Numbered from the stretch's first letter, positions 54,232 to 63,587 are shown. The stretch is DNA of 64,000 nt from Desulfococcus sp041737845 (GCF_041737845.1 NZ_JBGSQX010000115.1:32614-96613), one strand, 5' to 3'. Notes: generated by a model not told the origin, from the letters alone. A program made the numbers and translations.

Positions 54232-56070
54232 ATGGCCCGAAAAATGCTTGCCTGCCTTCTGTTGTTCATGATCGCCCTCTGGGCCGTCCCCCTGATCTCC
54301 GGACCGGCCCGGGCGGCCTCGGATTCTCCGCCGGCCCGGGAAGAGGCGTTTCCCAGGCGCCTCGACAACTACAAAGACCCGGCCCACGAGGGACTCCTGG
54401 CGGTGCTGAAGCACCGCATCGAACTGGAGCCCTTCAACCTGGCGGCCACCCTCATCTTCTTCGCCGCCATCCTCCACACCTTTCTGGCCAGCAAGTTCAT
54501 GGCCATCGCCCACGCGTGGGAGCACGAGCACGACACCCGGATCAAGCAGGGCACAGCCCCCCGAAACTCCGTCCACCACGGCGCGGAGCTGTTCCATTTT
54601 CTGGGCGAGGTGGAGGTGATCTTCGGCCTGTGGGTCGGGGCGCTCGTGGTGGCCATCCTTTTTTTTTACGACTGGCAGACCGTCGTCACCTATATCAGCT
54701 ACAAGGTCAATTTCACCGAGCCGGTCTTTGTCGTCGTCATCATGATCCTTGCGGCCACGCGCCCGATCCTGAAGCTTTCCGAAACGATCATGGCGAGGAT
54801 CGCCAACCTGTTCGGCGGCACCCTCAAGGCCTGGTGGTTCACCATCCTCACCGCAGGGCCGCTTCTGGGCTCCCTGATCACCGAACCGGCCGCCATGACC
54901 ATATCGGCCCTCCTGCTGGCCCGGAAGTTCTATGAACTCGAGCCGGGGGAGCCGCTCAAGTACGCGACCCTGGGGCTGCTTTTCGTCAACATCTCGGTGG
55001 GCGGGACCCTCACCCATTTCGCCGCCCCCCCCGTCCTGATGGTGGCGGGACCATGGCACTGGGACACCGCCTTCATGCTGCTCACCTTCGGGTGGAAGGC
55101 CGCCACGGGGATCCTCGTCGTCAATACGGTTTATCTCCTGGTGTTCCGGGACGAGATGTCGGGCCTGGAGGAAAAATTCGCCCTCCGGAGCCTCCGGGAC
55201 CACATCCGTGCCACCTACCTCAGCCGGGACATGATCGAGGCCGAATTCGACAGGGCCGGGGACATCATCGACGCAAGGACCCAGGTCTTCGCAACGGTGG
55301 AGGCCCAGGTCCAGGCCATCTCCCAGGAAATCCGGACCCGCCTGCTCAACACCTACCTCACCGAGGCCCTGCCCGAGGGGGTTGACCGGTCCCTTGCCTG
55401 CGAGGCCTTCGATCAGCGTTTCAACGAGGTCCTCCTCTACCGGATGCGGGAACACCTGCCCGTGCTGCTGCCGGAGGAAGACCGCGCCCCGTTCATCGAC
55501 CCGGACTGGGACGACCGGGAAGACCCGGTGCCGGCCTGGGTCATTATCGCCCACCTGCTCTTCATGGCATGGACGATATTCAACGCCCACCACCCCGAGA
55601 TCTTCATACCGGGCCTCCTCTTCTTCCTGGGCTTTGCCACGGTCACCGCCCCGTTTCAGAACCGGATCGAACTGAAACCGGCCATCCTCGTCGGGTTCTT
55701 CCTGGGGGGGCTCGTCATCCACGGCGGCGTCCAGGGATGGTGGATCCAGCCCGTCCTGGGGAACTTCTCTGAAATTCCGCTGATGATCGGGGCGGCCGTG
55801 CTGACCGCGTTCAACGACAACGCCGCCATCACCTTTCTCAGCACCCTGGTGCCGGACTTTACCGGCAGCCTCAAATATGCCGTGGTCGCCGGCGCCGTCA
55901 CCGGCGGGGGGTTGACGGTCATCGCCAATGCCCCCAACCCGGCCGGCCAGTCGCTCTTAAAAAAGTATTTCGAAAACGGAATCTCCGCCGTGGGGCTCTT
56001 AAAGGCCGCCCTCCTCCCCACGGTGATCATCCTGCACATTTTCATGATCTTTCTCGTCACCATCAAATAG
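54232..56070 (+). CDS. Putative Na+/H+ antiporter (Na_H_antiport_3-like)
   Basis: Start at ATG 54232 behind GGAGGACGC; an upstream in-frame ATG at 54175 is less likely. The 612-residue protein has a signal-like first helix ending 'GPARAASD' and about 10 more helices with 'FLGEVEVIFGLWVGALVVAI', 'LAATRPILKLSETIMARIANLFGG', 'LLGSLITEPAAMTISALLLARKFYE' and a C-terminal 'NDNAAITFLSTLVPDFTGSLKYA' block. This is the large putative Na+/H+ antiporter family of proteobacteria, related to the Na+/H+ NhaB/NhaD type. It precedes an EamA-type gene by 9 nt. Confidence 0.8.
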   Translation: MARKMLACLLLFMIALWAVPLISGPARAASDSPPAREEAFPRRLDNYKDPAHEGLLAVLKHRIELEPFNLAATLIFFAAILHTFLASKFMAIAHAWEHEHDTRIKQGTAPRNSVHHGAELFHFLGEVEVIFGLWVGALVVAILFFYDWQTVVTYISYKVNFTEPVFVVVIMILAATRPILKLSETIMARIANLFGGTLKAWWFTILTAGPLLGSLITEPAAMTISALLLARKFYELEPGEPLKYATLGLLFVNISVGGTLTHFAAPPVLMVAGPWHWDTAFMLLTFGWKAATGILVVNTVYLLVFRDEMSGLEEKFALRSLRDHIRATYLSRDMIEAEFDRAGDIIDARTQVFATVEAQVQAISQEIRTRLLNTYLTEALPEGVDRSLACEAFDQRFNEVLLYRMREHLPVLLPEEDRAPFIDPDWDDREDPVPAWVIIAHLLFMAWTIFNAHHPEIFIPGLLFFLGFATVTAPFQNRIELKPAILVGFFLGGLVIHGGVQGWWIQPVLGNFSEIPLMIGAAVLTAFNDNAAITFLSTLVPDFTGSLKYAVVAGAVTGGGLTVIANAPNPAGQSLLKKYFENGISAVGLLKAALLPTVIILHIFMIFLVTIK

Positions 56071-56079
56071 GCGTCAACG

Positions 56080-56973
56080 ATGCATTCGGGGCTCGCCCAC
56101 CTGGGCATGATCGTCTACACCCTCATTATCGCCGGGTCCTTTCCGGTGGTCTCGGCCATCACCCCGAGCCTCGACGCCGTCGTCCTCACCTTCTGGCGGT
56201 TTCTGTCCGCCACCCTGGTCTTCGCCCTGATGCTGCCGTTCGCCCCCGGCGCCAGGCGGCTGCCGGGCCCCGGGGATTTTTGCCGGTACGCCGTCGTCGG
56301 TGGGAGCTACGGCTTTTTTTTCATCCTGATGTTTGCGTCCCTCAGGGAGACCACCCCCCTCAACACCAGCACCATCTACACCACCCTGCCCCTCATGACG
56401 GCGATCCTCGGGGCTTTCATGGGCGATCCGGTGCGCCTTCGCCAGGGGGCCATCCTGGGCCTGTCCATGGCAGCCTCCCTGTGGGTCGTTTTCCGGGGGG
56501 ACTGGGGCCGGATGGCGGCCCTGGAATTCTCGCGCGGGGACCTGCGATTCTTCCTGGGGACCGTGAGCCTCGCCGTCTATGTCCTGGCCCTCAAGCGGCT
56601 CGCTCGGGACGAGTCCAAGGTGCGGTTCACCTTCTACAGTCTGCTGACGGCAACCCTGGCCCTCCTGGCCGCGGCTCTGGTTCAGACGGGGTCCCTGCCG
56701 TTTCCAAAGCCTTCGGTCTGGCTGGGGCTGGCCTACCTCTCGGTGCTCTCCACCGCGGGCACGTTCTGGATCATCCAGTTCACCGCCGTCCGGCTCGGAC
56801 CCAACCGGGTGGTGGCCTACACCTTCCTGACGCCGTCTGCCGTGGCCGGCATGGAATGGGCCATGGGAAAATCGGTTGTGGAATGGACCGTTCTGCCCGG
56901 CATCGCCTTCACCCTCCTGGCCGTGGTGCTCCTGCAACTGCCGGAGCCGCCCGGCGGCCGCCCCCCGAGGTAG
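56080..56973 (+). CDS. EamA/DMT-family transporter
   Basis: A 297-residue protein with ten predicted helices in two five-helix EamA repeats, the first with 'FFFILMFASLRETTPLNTSTIYTTLPLMTAI', the second with 'STAGTFWIIQFTAVRLGPNRVVAYTFLTPSAVAGMEW', both typical of drug/metabolite exporters. It is 9 nt after the antiporter stop and ends convergently, 12 nt before the activator gene. Export of a metabolite, perhaps the product of the operon at 58906, is conceivable but unsupported. Confidence 0.85.
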   Translation: MHSGLAHLGMIVYTLIIAGSFPVVSAITPSLDAVVLTFWRFLSATLVFALMLPFAPGARRLPGPGDFCRYAVVGGSYGFFFILMFASLRETTPLNTSTIYTTLPLMTAILGAFMGDPVRLRQGAILGLSMAASLWVVFRGDWGRMAALEFSRGDLRFFLGTVSLAVYVLALKRLARDESKVRFTFYSLLTATLALLAAALVQTGSLPFPKPSVWLGLAYLSVLSTAGTFWIIQFTAVRLGPNRVVAYTFLTPSAVAGMEWAMGKSVVEWTVLPGIAFTLLAVVLLQLPEPPGGRPPR

Positions 56974-56985
56974 TCGGCCCGGCCG

Positions 56986-58404
56986 TTATTTCCGGAAATC
57001 CTCCTTCCGGACGCCCAGGGCCTTCATCTTGTCATACAGGCCGCGGGAGTGGATGCCGGCCATTCGGGCGGCCCTCCCGACGCGGCCGCCGGTCTCCGCC
57101 AGCACCATCTCGATGTACCGCTTTTCGATCTGCGCCACCATCTCCCTTCGGACCTCGGGAAGGGTTTTCCCCTTCCAGGCGGCGGTCAGATCCGGGGCTT
57201 CGTCTCCGATCATCCCATGGGGCAGGAGCGACCCGCGGTGAAAAACCGAGGGAAGATCTTGCACGGTAATCTCGTGGGACTTGCAGATCAGGATGGCCCG
57301 CTCGATGACGTTCATGAGCTCCCGCACGTTTCCGGGCCAGTCGTATCCGCTCAATGCCTTCATGGCCGAGGGGGAGATCCGCCCCACATCCCTCCCGATC
57401 TTGTAGCGGTAGAGATCCAGGAAATGCCCGGCCATGTGCGGGATATCCTCCTTGCGCTGCCGGAGGGGCGGTATGGTGAGGGTCACCACGCTCAGGCGGT
57501 AGTAGAGGTCCTTCCGGAAGTTCTTTCTGGAAACCTCCTTTTCAAGGTCGCGATTCGTGGCCGCGATCACGCGGACATCCACCCAGATGGGGCTCTCCCC
57601 GCCGATGGGCTTGACCTCGTAGTCCTGGAGCACCCGGAGCAGCTTCGCCTGCAGGTGGAGCGGCATCTCCCCGATCTCATCCAGAAAAATCGTCCCGTTG
57701 TGGGCCAGCTCGAAGGTGCCCCGCCGGGAGCGGACCGCGCCGGTGAAGGCCCCCTCGGCATGGCCGAAGAGTTCGCTCTCCAGAATCTGCTCGGGCAGGG
57801 CCGCCGTGTTGACGGCGATGAAGGGTCCGGCCGAACGGGGGCTTTCGGCATGGATGGCCTTCGCCAGGTGCTCCTTGCCGACGCCCGTCTCCCCCATGAT
57901 CAGCAGGGAGGAATTGCTCGCGCTCACCTGCCGGACCTCGTCGATGAAGATCCGCATGCTGTCGCTCTCGAGGACAAAATCGCCCAGTTGGGGCTTGGCC
58001 GGGTGCTTCGGGTGGAAACGGTTCAGTTGAATCAGCTGCCGGCGGGACTCCAGGGTGGTTTCGATGGCCTCCTGAAGCCGCTTCTTCGAGACGCCGGAGA
58101 AGAGCACCACGTCGGCTCCGGCGGCGACCAGCTGGGCATGCTCCTCCGAGGAATCCCCGTCGTGGAGAATGACCGTCGTGGGGCTCTCGGGCAGATCATT
58201 GAGCATGGCGATACCGGATTCGGACGGCCTTGGAATGATCGACTCGCTGATGACGATGATATCCCCGCAGCTCCGCATCACCTTCTGCCACGGGGAAGGC
58301 AGGGCGCCGCAAGACTCGACGCGGATATCCGTGAGGGAAAAGCTCTGCTCCAGATACCTCTGAAGCCGTTTGTCCTGGACGGCCAGGACCAGTTTAATCA
58401 GCAT
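56986..58404 (-). CDS. Sigma-54 activator (NtrC family) with degenerate receiver domain
   Basis: A 472-residue protein. Residues 1–120 have a receiver-like fold but lack the phospho-Asp (the expected site reads 'IIVISESIIPRP') and the acidic pair. The AAA+ domain has 'GETGVGKEHLAKAIH', 'GHAEGAFTGAVRSRRGTFELA' (canonical GAFTGA), 'GTIFLDEIGEMPLHLQAKLL' and 'ATNRDLEKEVSRKNFRKDLYYRLSV'. The C-terminus is a Fis-type HTH ('GRAARMAGIHSRGLYDKMKALG'). It is divergent from the operon at 58906, whose sigma-54 promoter and upstream dyad lie in the shared region, so it probably activates that operon without phosphorylation control. Confidence 0.9.
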   Translation of the reverse strand: MLIKLVLAVQDKRLQRYLEQSFSLTDIRVESCGALPSPWQKVMRSCGDIIVISESIIPRPSESGIAMLNDLPESPTTVILHDGDSSEEHAQLVAAGADVVLFSGVSKKRLQEAIETTLESRRQLIQLNRFHPKHPAKPQLGDFVLESDSMRIFIDEVRQVSASNSSLLIMGETGVGKEHLAKAIHAESPRSAGPFIAVNTAALPEQILESELFGHAEGAFTGAVRSRRGTFELAHNGTIFLDEIGEMPLHLQAKLLRVLQDYEVKPIGGESPIWVDVRVIAATNRDLEKEVSRKNFRKDLYYRLSVVTLTIPPLRQRKEDIPHMAGHFLDLYRYKIGRDVGRISPSAMKALSGYDWPGNVRELMNVIERAILICKSHEITVQDLPSVFHRGSLLPHGMIGDEAPDLTAAWKGKTLPEVRREMVAQIEKRYIEMVLAETGGRVGRAARMAGIHSRGLYDKMKALGVRKEDFRK

Positions 58405-58620
58405 GAGCGCTCCTGATATGTGGTATTTTTTTACCCGCTTCCGATTACTACGGCCGTCGCCTCAGGGGGCCACCGGGGCACGCATCCACTTTTAATGCGT
58501 TAAATCAAATTGTTTTCCCGAGCATCGCCTTTCCCCAGGATTCGTCAGGAAAAGCAAAACACCGCGGCATCCCGCTTTCGACACCTCTTATCAGTAGTCC
58601 AATACCTTTTTCAACAAATA

Positions 58621-58638
58621 TAAGTAAGCACTTACTTA
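58621..58638. promoter_or_regulatory. Perfect dyad TAAGTAAG–CA–CTTACTTA, likely activator site
   Basis: An 8-bp perfect inverted repeat with a 2-bp centre. Its position, about 83 bp upstream of the -24 element, fits an enhancer-like site for a sigma-54 activator. It could alternatively be a TetR-type operator, but no TetR gene is nearby. Confidence 0.6.
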
Positions 58639-58720
58639 ATATTCGGATGAGACCCGCAGAAAAAAGTAAACGCCTCAATGATCTGTTTCGATATCAGGAT
58701 ATTACGGCATCTTGAACCCT

Positions 58721-58736
58721 GGGCACGCATTATGCT
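58721..58736 (+). promoter_or_regulatory. Sigma-54 (-24/-12) promoter of the acyltransferase/ATP-grasp/decarboxylase operon
   Basis: GGCACG at 58722–58727, CATT, ATGCT at 58732–58736 give the consensus spacing with only minor deviations (consensus TGGCACG-N4-TTGCT). Predicted start near 58747, leaving a leader of about 160 nt to the first gene. Confidence 0.7.
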
Positions 58737-58905
58737 TGGCGAAGTATCATTCAGCGGCGGGGCCCCGATGGGTCCTCCCGGAAGCAAACCAGACCGGCCG
58801 CCGGCCTTCCGTTGAAAATGACTTCGAACAATCGTTCCGCCCGGCCTGCAGGCCGGCCCGGCGGATGCCGCGGAAACCTGAACACTCATGTGAGGATCGA
58901 AAATA

Positions 58906-59961
58906 ATGATGCATATCCGAATTGAAGAAGGCTTCGAGACCTGCCGTCAAATCTGGGAGAATATCCGGCCGGTCGAGACCCTGTTCGACCTCTGGCCGGT
59001 AAGGGTTTGCTTTGCGACATCCTTCGACCGGAACCCGTATTTCGTCATCGCCGAGGAGGGCGGAAAGATCGTCGGGCTGCTCCCCCTGAGCCGGACGGAC
59101 GAACCCGAAAGCTTCGGCTTTTTCCCTGGAGAACTCTGGTCCGGCAAGACCTGGCTGGAGCGGAACCGCATCATCGCCCGGGACGCACGAATCGCCCATG
59201 CCCTGCTGAACCACGTTCCGGGCACCGCCCATCTGCGCTACATGGCCCCATGCCCCCTGGTTTCCGAGGTTCAGGAGATGGACGAGATCGGATACCTGTT
59301 TCTGCCCGCAGATTACCAGTATCAATTTGACACCTACATGGCCCAATTTTCCGCGAAATCCCGCAAAAAACTCAGCCGGGAGATCGACGCCGTGACGGCC
59401 CCCGGGGTCGCCTTCCGGTATGACGTCTTCGCCGACGTGGACCATTTTTTCCGGATGAACCTCGGGGCCTTCGGCGAGCGCTCCTATTTCAGCGACCCCA
59501 GATTCCTGAAGTCCTTTGAAAAGCTGATCGCATGGCTGGCCGCGAACGAGATGCTCCGGATCACCACGGTGCTCATCGGCGGCAGGATCGCGGCCGTGGA
59601 CGTCGGCGCCGTCCTCGGGACATCTTACACGGTCCTGGCCGGCGGCACCGATCCCGAGTTTCCGGGGATCGCCAAACGGATCAATTTCCACCATATGGAA
59701 TGGGCCTGCCGGCTGCGGATGGCAGAGGTCGATTTCCTGTGCGGCGATTTCGGATGGAAGGAGCGCTTCCACCTCACCCCCCGCCCCCTTTACCAGATCC
59801 GCATCCCTGCCATGCATGACACGGTCCGGCTGCCCGCGCACCCGATCCCGGCGAGGGTCCCCTTCGTTCAGCATCCGGCCCGGATGCCCGCCCCGGTGAC
59901 CTCCTGCGGAACACACCCGCCGACGGACGCTCCAGCGAGGAATGCCGAAGGTGTCTGGTAG
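58906..59961 (+). CDS. GNAT-fold acyltransferase (BioF2/FemX-like, Acetyltransf_6 type)
   Basis: ATG 58906 (MMHIRIEEGF); a second ATG at 58909. The 351-residue protein has the double-GNAT FemAB-like layout: a first part with 'NPYFVIAEEGGKIVGLLPLSR', the K-S-R-K-K-(L/I)-S-R-E segment that precedes the second GNAT half, 'RITTVLIGGRIAAVDVGAVLGTSYTVLAGGTDPEFPGIAKRINFHH' and 'VDFLCGDFGWKERF', and a proline-rich C-terminal tail of about 45 residues. Such proteins transfer acyl or aminoacyl groups to amines. The 3' end overlaps the ATP-grasp start by 20 nt. Confidence 0.82.
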   Translation: MMHIRIEEGFETCRQIWENIRPVETLFDLWPVRVCFATSFDRNPYFVIAEEGGKIVGLLPLSRTDEPESFGFFPGELWSGKTWLERNRIIARDARIAHALLNHVPGTAHLRYMAPCPLVSEVQEMDEIGYLFLPADYQYQFDTYMAQFSAKSRKKLSREIDAVTAPGVAFRYDVFADVDHFFRMNLGAFGERSYFSDPRFLKSFEKLIAWLAANEMLRITTVLIGGRIAAVDVGAVLGTSYTVLAGGTDPEFPGIAKRINFHHMEWACRLRMAEVDFLCGDFGWKERFHLTPRPLYQIRIPAMHDTVRLPAHPIPARVPFVQHPARMPAPVTSCGTHPPTDAPARNAEGVW

Positions 59962-61222
59962 CCCCCGGGTGCTCGTCGTGGGCACCACCTCAGACTACAT
60001 CGACTGGATCCGCAGCGCCGCCCCCGGAAGGGCGCTGTTCCTCACCGACCCCGGGATCCGGCGGCGGGCGCAGGAAGCCCCGCCGGACCCCTCCGAAGAG
60101 GTTCTGTGCGACCTGACGGCGACGACGCGGGTTCACGAGGCCCTGGAAGCCCACCTGAGAGACCGGCGGATGCACCTTTCCGGCGTGGCCTGCTTCGACT
60201 GCGAATCCATGGCCCTGGCCGCCGGGATCGCCGCCGCCCGCGGCCTGCCCTACCCGTCCGTTGAGGCGGTGGGCCGCTGCCGGGACAAATATCTCTCGAA
60301 AAAGATCTGGCGTCAGGAGGGCGTCCGGTGCCCCCGGGCCGCGCGGGTCTCGTCGCCGGACGAGGCCGAAGCCTTCAGCCGGGAAGCCAAAGGCCCCATC
60401 GTCCTGAAACCGGCCACCGGCAGCGGCAGCGAACTGGTCTTTGTCTGCGCAGGGCCGGACGAGAGCCGGGCCGCCTTTACGGGCATCGAAACGGGGCTGG
60501 TTTCCCGCCGCGGCAACCGGCTCTACCCGGCCGGCGCCTCGGATGCCCCGGGCATCATCGCCGAGGAATATGTCGAGGGAGAGGAGTACAGCTGCGATGT
60601 GATCATCGAAAAGAGCGGGATCGGAATCATCCGGCTGACCCGGAAGATCCGGTCGCCCCGGGACCCCTTCGGCACGACCCGGGGGTATGTCCTGATCGAC
60701 GCCCTTCCCCCGGCCGTCCGGATGGCGGACTTAGGCCGGCAGCTCCGGGATGCGGCCTGGGCACTGGGCGTCACCTCTGGAATCTGCATGGCGGACCTGA
60801 TCCTTCGCGGGGGCGACCTCTTTTTCCTGGAAATGACCCCCCGGCCCGGCGGGGATTGCCTGCCGTCCCTGCTCCGGGAGGCCGCGGGCATCGACATCCT
60901 GATGATGACCCTCGATGTCGCGGAAGGCCGGCCCGTCGGTATTATGCAGGGGCGCCCGGTGAAGCCCCGGGTCGGGCTGCGGCTGCTTGCAGGTCGAGGC
61001 GGGGTGGTGCGGGAAATCGACTGGGCGCGACTGGCACAGGACCCGCGCGTGCGCCAGGTCAATATCATCCGGAAGCCCGCGGACACGATCCGGATGCCGC
61101 CCGAGGACTATGACTCCTGGCTCCTGGGCCATGTGATCTTTGCCCCTTCGGAAGACGGCCCCGAACTCCCGGCCCAGTGCGACGACATGGCCGGCCGGCT
61201 CACCGTGAGGATGGCATCGTGA
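59942..61222 (+). CDS. ATP-grasp ligase
   Basis: ATG 59942 lies within the end of the preceding gene. The 426-residue protein starts 'RVLVVGTTSDYIDWIRSA' (preATP-grasp), has 'CRDKYLSKKIWRQEGVRCPRA' (the ATP-grasp start), 'GPIVLKPATGSGSELVFV', 'GIIAEEYVEGEEYSCDVIIE' and the metal-binding 'LFFLEMTPRPGGDCLPSLL'. It resembles carbamoyl-phosphate-synthase-like and amino-acid ligase members. It probably joins a carboxylate to an amine using ATP. The stop overlaps the next gene (GTGA). Confidence 0.87.
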   Translation: MPKVSGSPRVLVVGTTSDYIDWIRSAAPGRALFLTDPGIRRRAQEAPPDPSEEVLCDLTATTRVHEALEAHLRDRRMHLSGVACFDCESMALAAGIAAARGLPYPSVEAVGRCRDKYLSKKIWRQEGVRCPRAARVSSPDEAEAFSREAKGPIVLKPATGSGSELVFVCAGPDESRAAFTGIETGLVSRRGNRLYPAGASDAPGIIAEEYVEGEEYSCDVIIEKSGIGIIRLTRKIRSPRDPFGTTRGYVLIDALPPAVRMADLGRQLRDAAWALGVTSGICMADLILRGGDLFFLEMTPRPGGDCLPSLLREAAGIDILMMTLDVAEGRPVGIMQGRPVKPRVGLRLLAGRGGVVREIDWARLAQDPRVRQVNIIRKPADTIRMPPEDYDSWLLGHVIFAPSEDGPELPAQCDDMAGRLTVRMAS

Positions 61223-62532
61223 CCCAAACAGCCCAAGGCCCGATCTCCCCGGCAGAAATCGAAGCAGCCGTCGGCAGGCCGCTGCCGCCCTTTCCCGAGG
61301 CATCCCTCCGGGCCTTTGTCGCGCGCCATTTTGACCGGGCCCCCTTCTACATGGACGCCCTCCGGAACCATCCGCCCCCCGTCTATCTTCTGGAGACCCA
61401 GGTGCTGGCCGCGGGCGCAAGGCGGTTCATGGCGGCCTTTCAGGGCGCCCTGCCGGACACGGCCTTCTACTACGCCATGAAGAGCAACAACCATCCGGAG
61501 GTGGCCGGACATCTCCTGAAACAGGGGTTCGGGCTGGACGTTTCGGGCGGGCCCGAGCTTGCGGCGGCGCTCGATCTGGGGGCCTTAGACATCATCTTCA
61601 GCGGCCCGGGAAAAACCGATGCCGAACTGGATATGGCGGTCCGGCACGCGGAGAAGGTCGTGGTCCTCATGGACAGCTTCGGTGAACTGGGGCGCCTGGA
61701 GAAGGCCGCCGCATCCCGTGGGGCCGTCGTCCGGACGGGGGTCCGCCTGACCACCAACCCCGACGGGCTCTGGCGGAAGTTCGGCATCCCGCCCGACCGG
61801 ATCGAAGACTTCTTCCAGGCCGCCCGGAGCTGCCCCCATGTCCGGCTTCAAGGGCTTCAGTTTCATACGAGCTGGAACCTCTCCCCCGAAGCCCAGCTCC
61901 GCTTCATCGAGATGCTGGGCGGTGTGCTGCGGACCCTCCCCGAAGGGTTTCTGAGGGAGTTCGCCTTTATCGACATCGGCGGCGGCTACTGGCCGGAGCA
62001 GGGGGAATGGCTCCATCCCGGCGGAACGCCCGAGGGGATGATCCGCAAGGCCCTGGGTCAGACCGTCGCCGCGGCAGCGCCCCGGTACCGGATCCCGTCG
62101 ATGCCCATCGAAGGTTTTTCCGAGGCCCTGGTGCCTTCCATCGAACGGCATCTCCGGTCCGTGGTTCCCTGCCGCATCTGTTTCGAGCCCGGCCGATGGC
62201 TCGTCAACGACGCGATGCACATCATAGTATCGGTGGTGGATAAAAAGGCTTCGGACCTCGTCATCACCGACGCCGGCACCAATGCCGTCGGGTGGGAGCG
62301 CTACGAGACCGACTATTTCCCGGTGCTCAACCTGACCCGGCCGGCCATGATTGAGCATCCCTGTCATATCCTGGGGGCCCTGTGCACCCCCCACGACGTC
62401 TGGGGCTATGCCTACTGGGGCGAGGCGATCGAACCCGGAGACATCCTCCTGATCCCGACCCAGGGGGCGTATACCTACAGCCTCCGGCAGGAATTCATCA
62501 AGCCCCTGCCGGCGGTGGTGGTGGTGGTGTAG
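61219..62532 (+). CDS. PLP-dependent decarboxylase (ornithine/diaminopimelate decarboxylase family)
   Basis: GTG 61219 overlaps the ATP-grasp stop. The 437-residue alanine-racemase-fold (fold III) protein has the PLP Lys in 'TAFYYAMKSNNHPEVAGHL', 'LDVSGGPELAAAL', 'LQFHTSWN', 'DIGGGYWPEQG', 'RICFEPGRWLVNDA' and the Cys loop 'HILGALCTPHDVW', with the end 'PTQGAYTYSLRQEFIKPLPAVVVVV'. It belongs to the Orn/Lys/DAP/carboxynorspermidine decarboxylase group but is not clearly any of these. It probably decarboxylates the amino acid used or made by the two upstream enzymes. Confidence 0.88.
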   Translation: MTQTAQGPISPAEIEAAVGRPLPPFPEASLRAFVARHFDRAPFYMDALRNHPPPVYLLETQVLAAGARRFMAAFQGALPDTAFYYAMKSNNHPEVAGHLLKQGFGLDVSGGPELAAALDLGALDIIFSGPGKTDAELDMAVRHAEKVVVLMDSFGELGRLEKAAASRGAVVRTGVRLTTNPDGLWRKFGIPPDRIEDFFQAARSCPHVRLQGLQFHTSWNLSPEAQLRFIEMLGGVLRTLPEGFLREFAFIDIGGGYWPEQGEWLHPGGTPEGMIRKALGQTVAAAAPRYRIPSMPIEGFSEALVPSIERHLRSVVPCRICFEPGRWLVNDAMHIIVSVVDKKASDLVITDAGTNAVGWERYETDYFPVLNLTRPAMIEHPCHILGALCTPHDVWGYAYWGEAIEPGDILLIPTQGAYTYSLRQEFIKPLPAVVVVV

Positions 62533-62560
62533 CGGGATTGAGGCTGAAGGCTGGGACCGG

Positions 62561-63454
62561 TCAGGCGGACGCGGCGGCCGTGTGGTCCGCGATGGCTGCG
62601 GCCATCCGCTCCCACAGGCCGGGAAACGCCGTCCCGTGGCCGAGGCCCGGGATCACCTCGATGCGGGCGCCGGGAATGATGGCCGCCGTGTCCTGACCGT
62701 GCGCAAGGGGCACCACCGGGTCGCAGTCGCCGTGGATGACCAGGGTGGGGATCCTGATCTGGTCGAGCCGGTGCCGCCTGCCGCCCGCGCCGAGGATGGC
62801 CGCGAACTGGCGGAGGAAGCCGGGCGCATAGATGCCCCGGTCAAACGCCTTTCCCGAAAGCTCCCGCTGCAGTTTTTCGTCGTAAAATTCAGATCCGCCC
62901 GCAAACGTGCGGTAAATCGCCGCCATGTGGCTGACATAGCCCGCGCGCTTGGCCGGTGGGATGGACAGCAACGCCTCCCTGGCTTCCGGCGTCGAGGGCG
63001 GGAGGTCAGGCTCTCCGGTGGTGGACATGATGGAGGTCAGGCTCAGGAGCCTGCCGGGGTATTCCAGGGCCATCACCTGGGCGATCATGCCGCCCATGGA
63101 GAGCCCGCTCACATGGGCTTGATCGATCTTGAGGGCATCCATCAGACCGACGGCATCGTCGGCCATGTCCAGAAGGGTGTAGGGCACCCAGACCTGGCGG
63201 CCGGCCGCCGTCTCGGCCATGAGGGCCTCGACGTCCGGCACGTAGAGGCGCTCCATCCGGGTGGACTGGCCGACGTCCCGGTTGTCGAACCGGACCACGA
63301 AATGGCCGGCCGCCGCAAGCATGCGGCAGAACGGCTCGGGCCATGCGACCATCTGCGTGGCAAGCCCCATGATCAAAATCAGCGGCCGGCCTTTCCTGTC
63401 GCCGAAGGTGTCATAACAGATCTCAATCCCGTTGCTGGATGCCTTGCGCATCAT
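62561..63454 (-). CDS. Alpha/beta-hydrolase (epoxide-hydrolase/haloperoxidase-like)
   Basis: A 297-residue protein, MMRKASSNGIEICYDTFGD. It has the oxyanion strand 'LILIMGLATQMVAWPEPFC', nucleophile elbow 'HVSGLSMGGMIAQ' (GLSMGG), acid 'VIHGDCDPVVPL' and catalytic His 'PGLGHGTAFP'. Typical cytoplasmic alpha/beta hydrolase of the aromatic-ester or haloperoxidase type. Convergent with the decarboxylase, 28 nt away. Confidence 0.9.
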   Translation of the reverse strand: MMRKASSNGIEICYDTFGDRKGRPLILIMGLATQMVAWPEPFCRMLAAAGHFVVRFDNRDVGQSTRMERLYVPDVEALMAETAAGRQVWVPYTLLDMADDAVGLMDALKIDQAHVSGLSMGGMIAQVMALEYPGRLLSLTSIMSTTGEPDLPPSTPEAREALLSIPPAKRAGYVSHMAAIYRTFAGGSEFYDEKLQRELSGKAFDRGIYAPGFLRQFAAILGAGGRRHRLDQIRIPTLVIHGDCDPVVPLAHGQDTAAIIPGARIEVIPGLGHGTAFPGLWERMAAAIADHTAAASA

Positions 63455-63587
63455 CGCTTCCCCCTTGTCGCCTCCGCACGCCCCTGTGCAAGGCCCCGTC
63501 GTTGTTGAATGCCGCTGTTGATCTGAAAAAGCGTATCAGTATACCCCCCGTATTACGGGTTGACAAGCAGATTCCAGCCCATAGCCC

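Larger units (their letters stand above)
58405..58905. other. 501-bp divergent regulatory region
   Basis: Between the NtrC-like gene (minus) and the acyltransferase gene (plus). It holds a perfect dyad (58621–58638) and a sigma-54 promoter (58721–58736), listed separately. The rest shows AT-rich patches and no supported gene; the minus-strand frame at 58632–58889 has no family features. Confidence 0.6.

Noticed and set aside
58621..58638. TetR-type operator interpretation of the dyad
   Set aside because: No TetR gene nearby; spacing to the sigma-54 promoter and the divergent activator make an activator site more likely. Not excluded.
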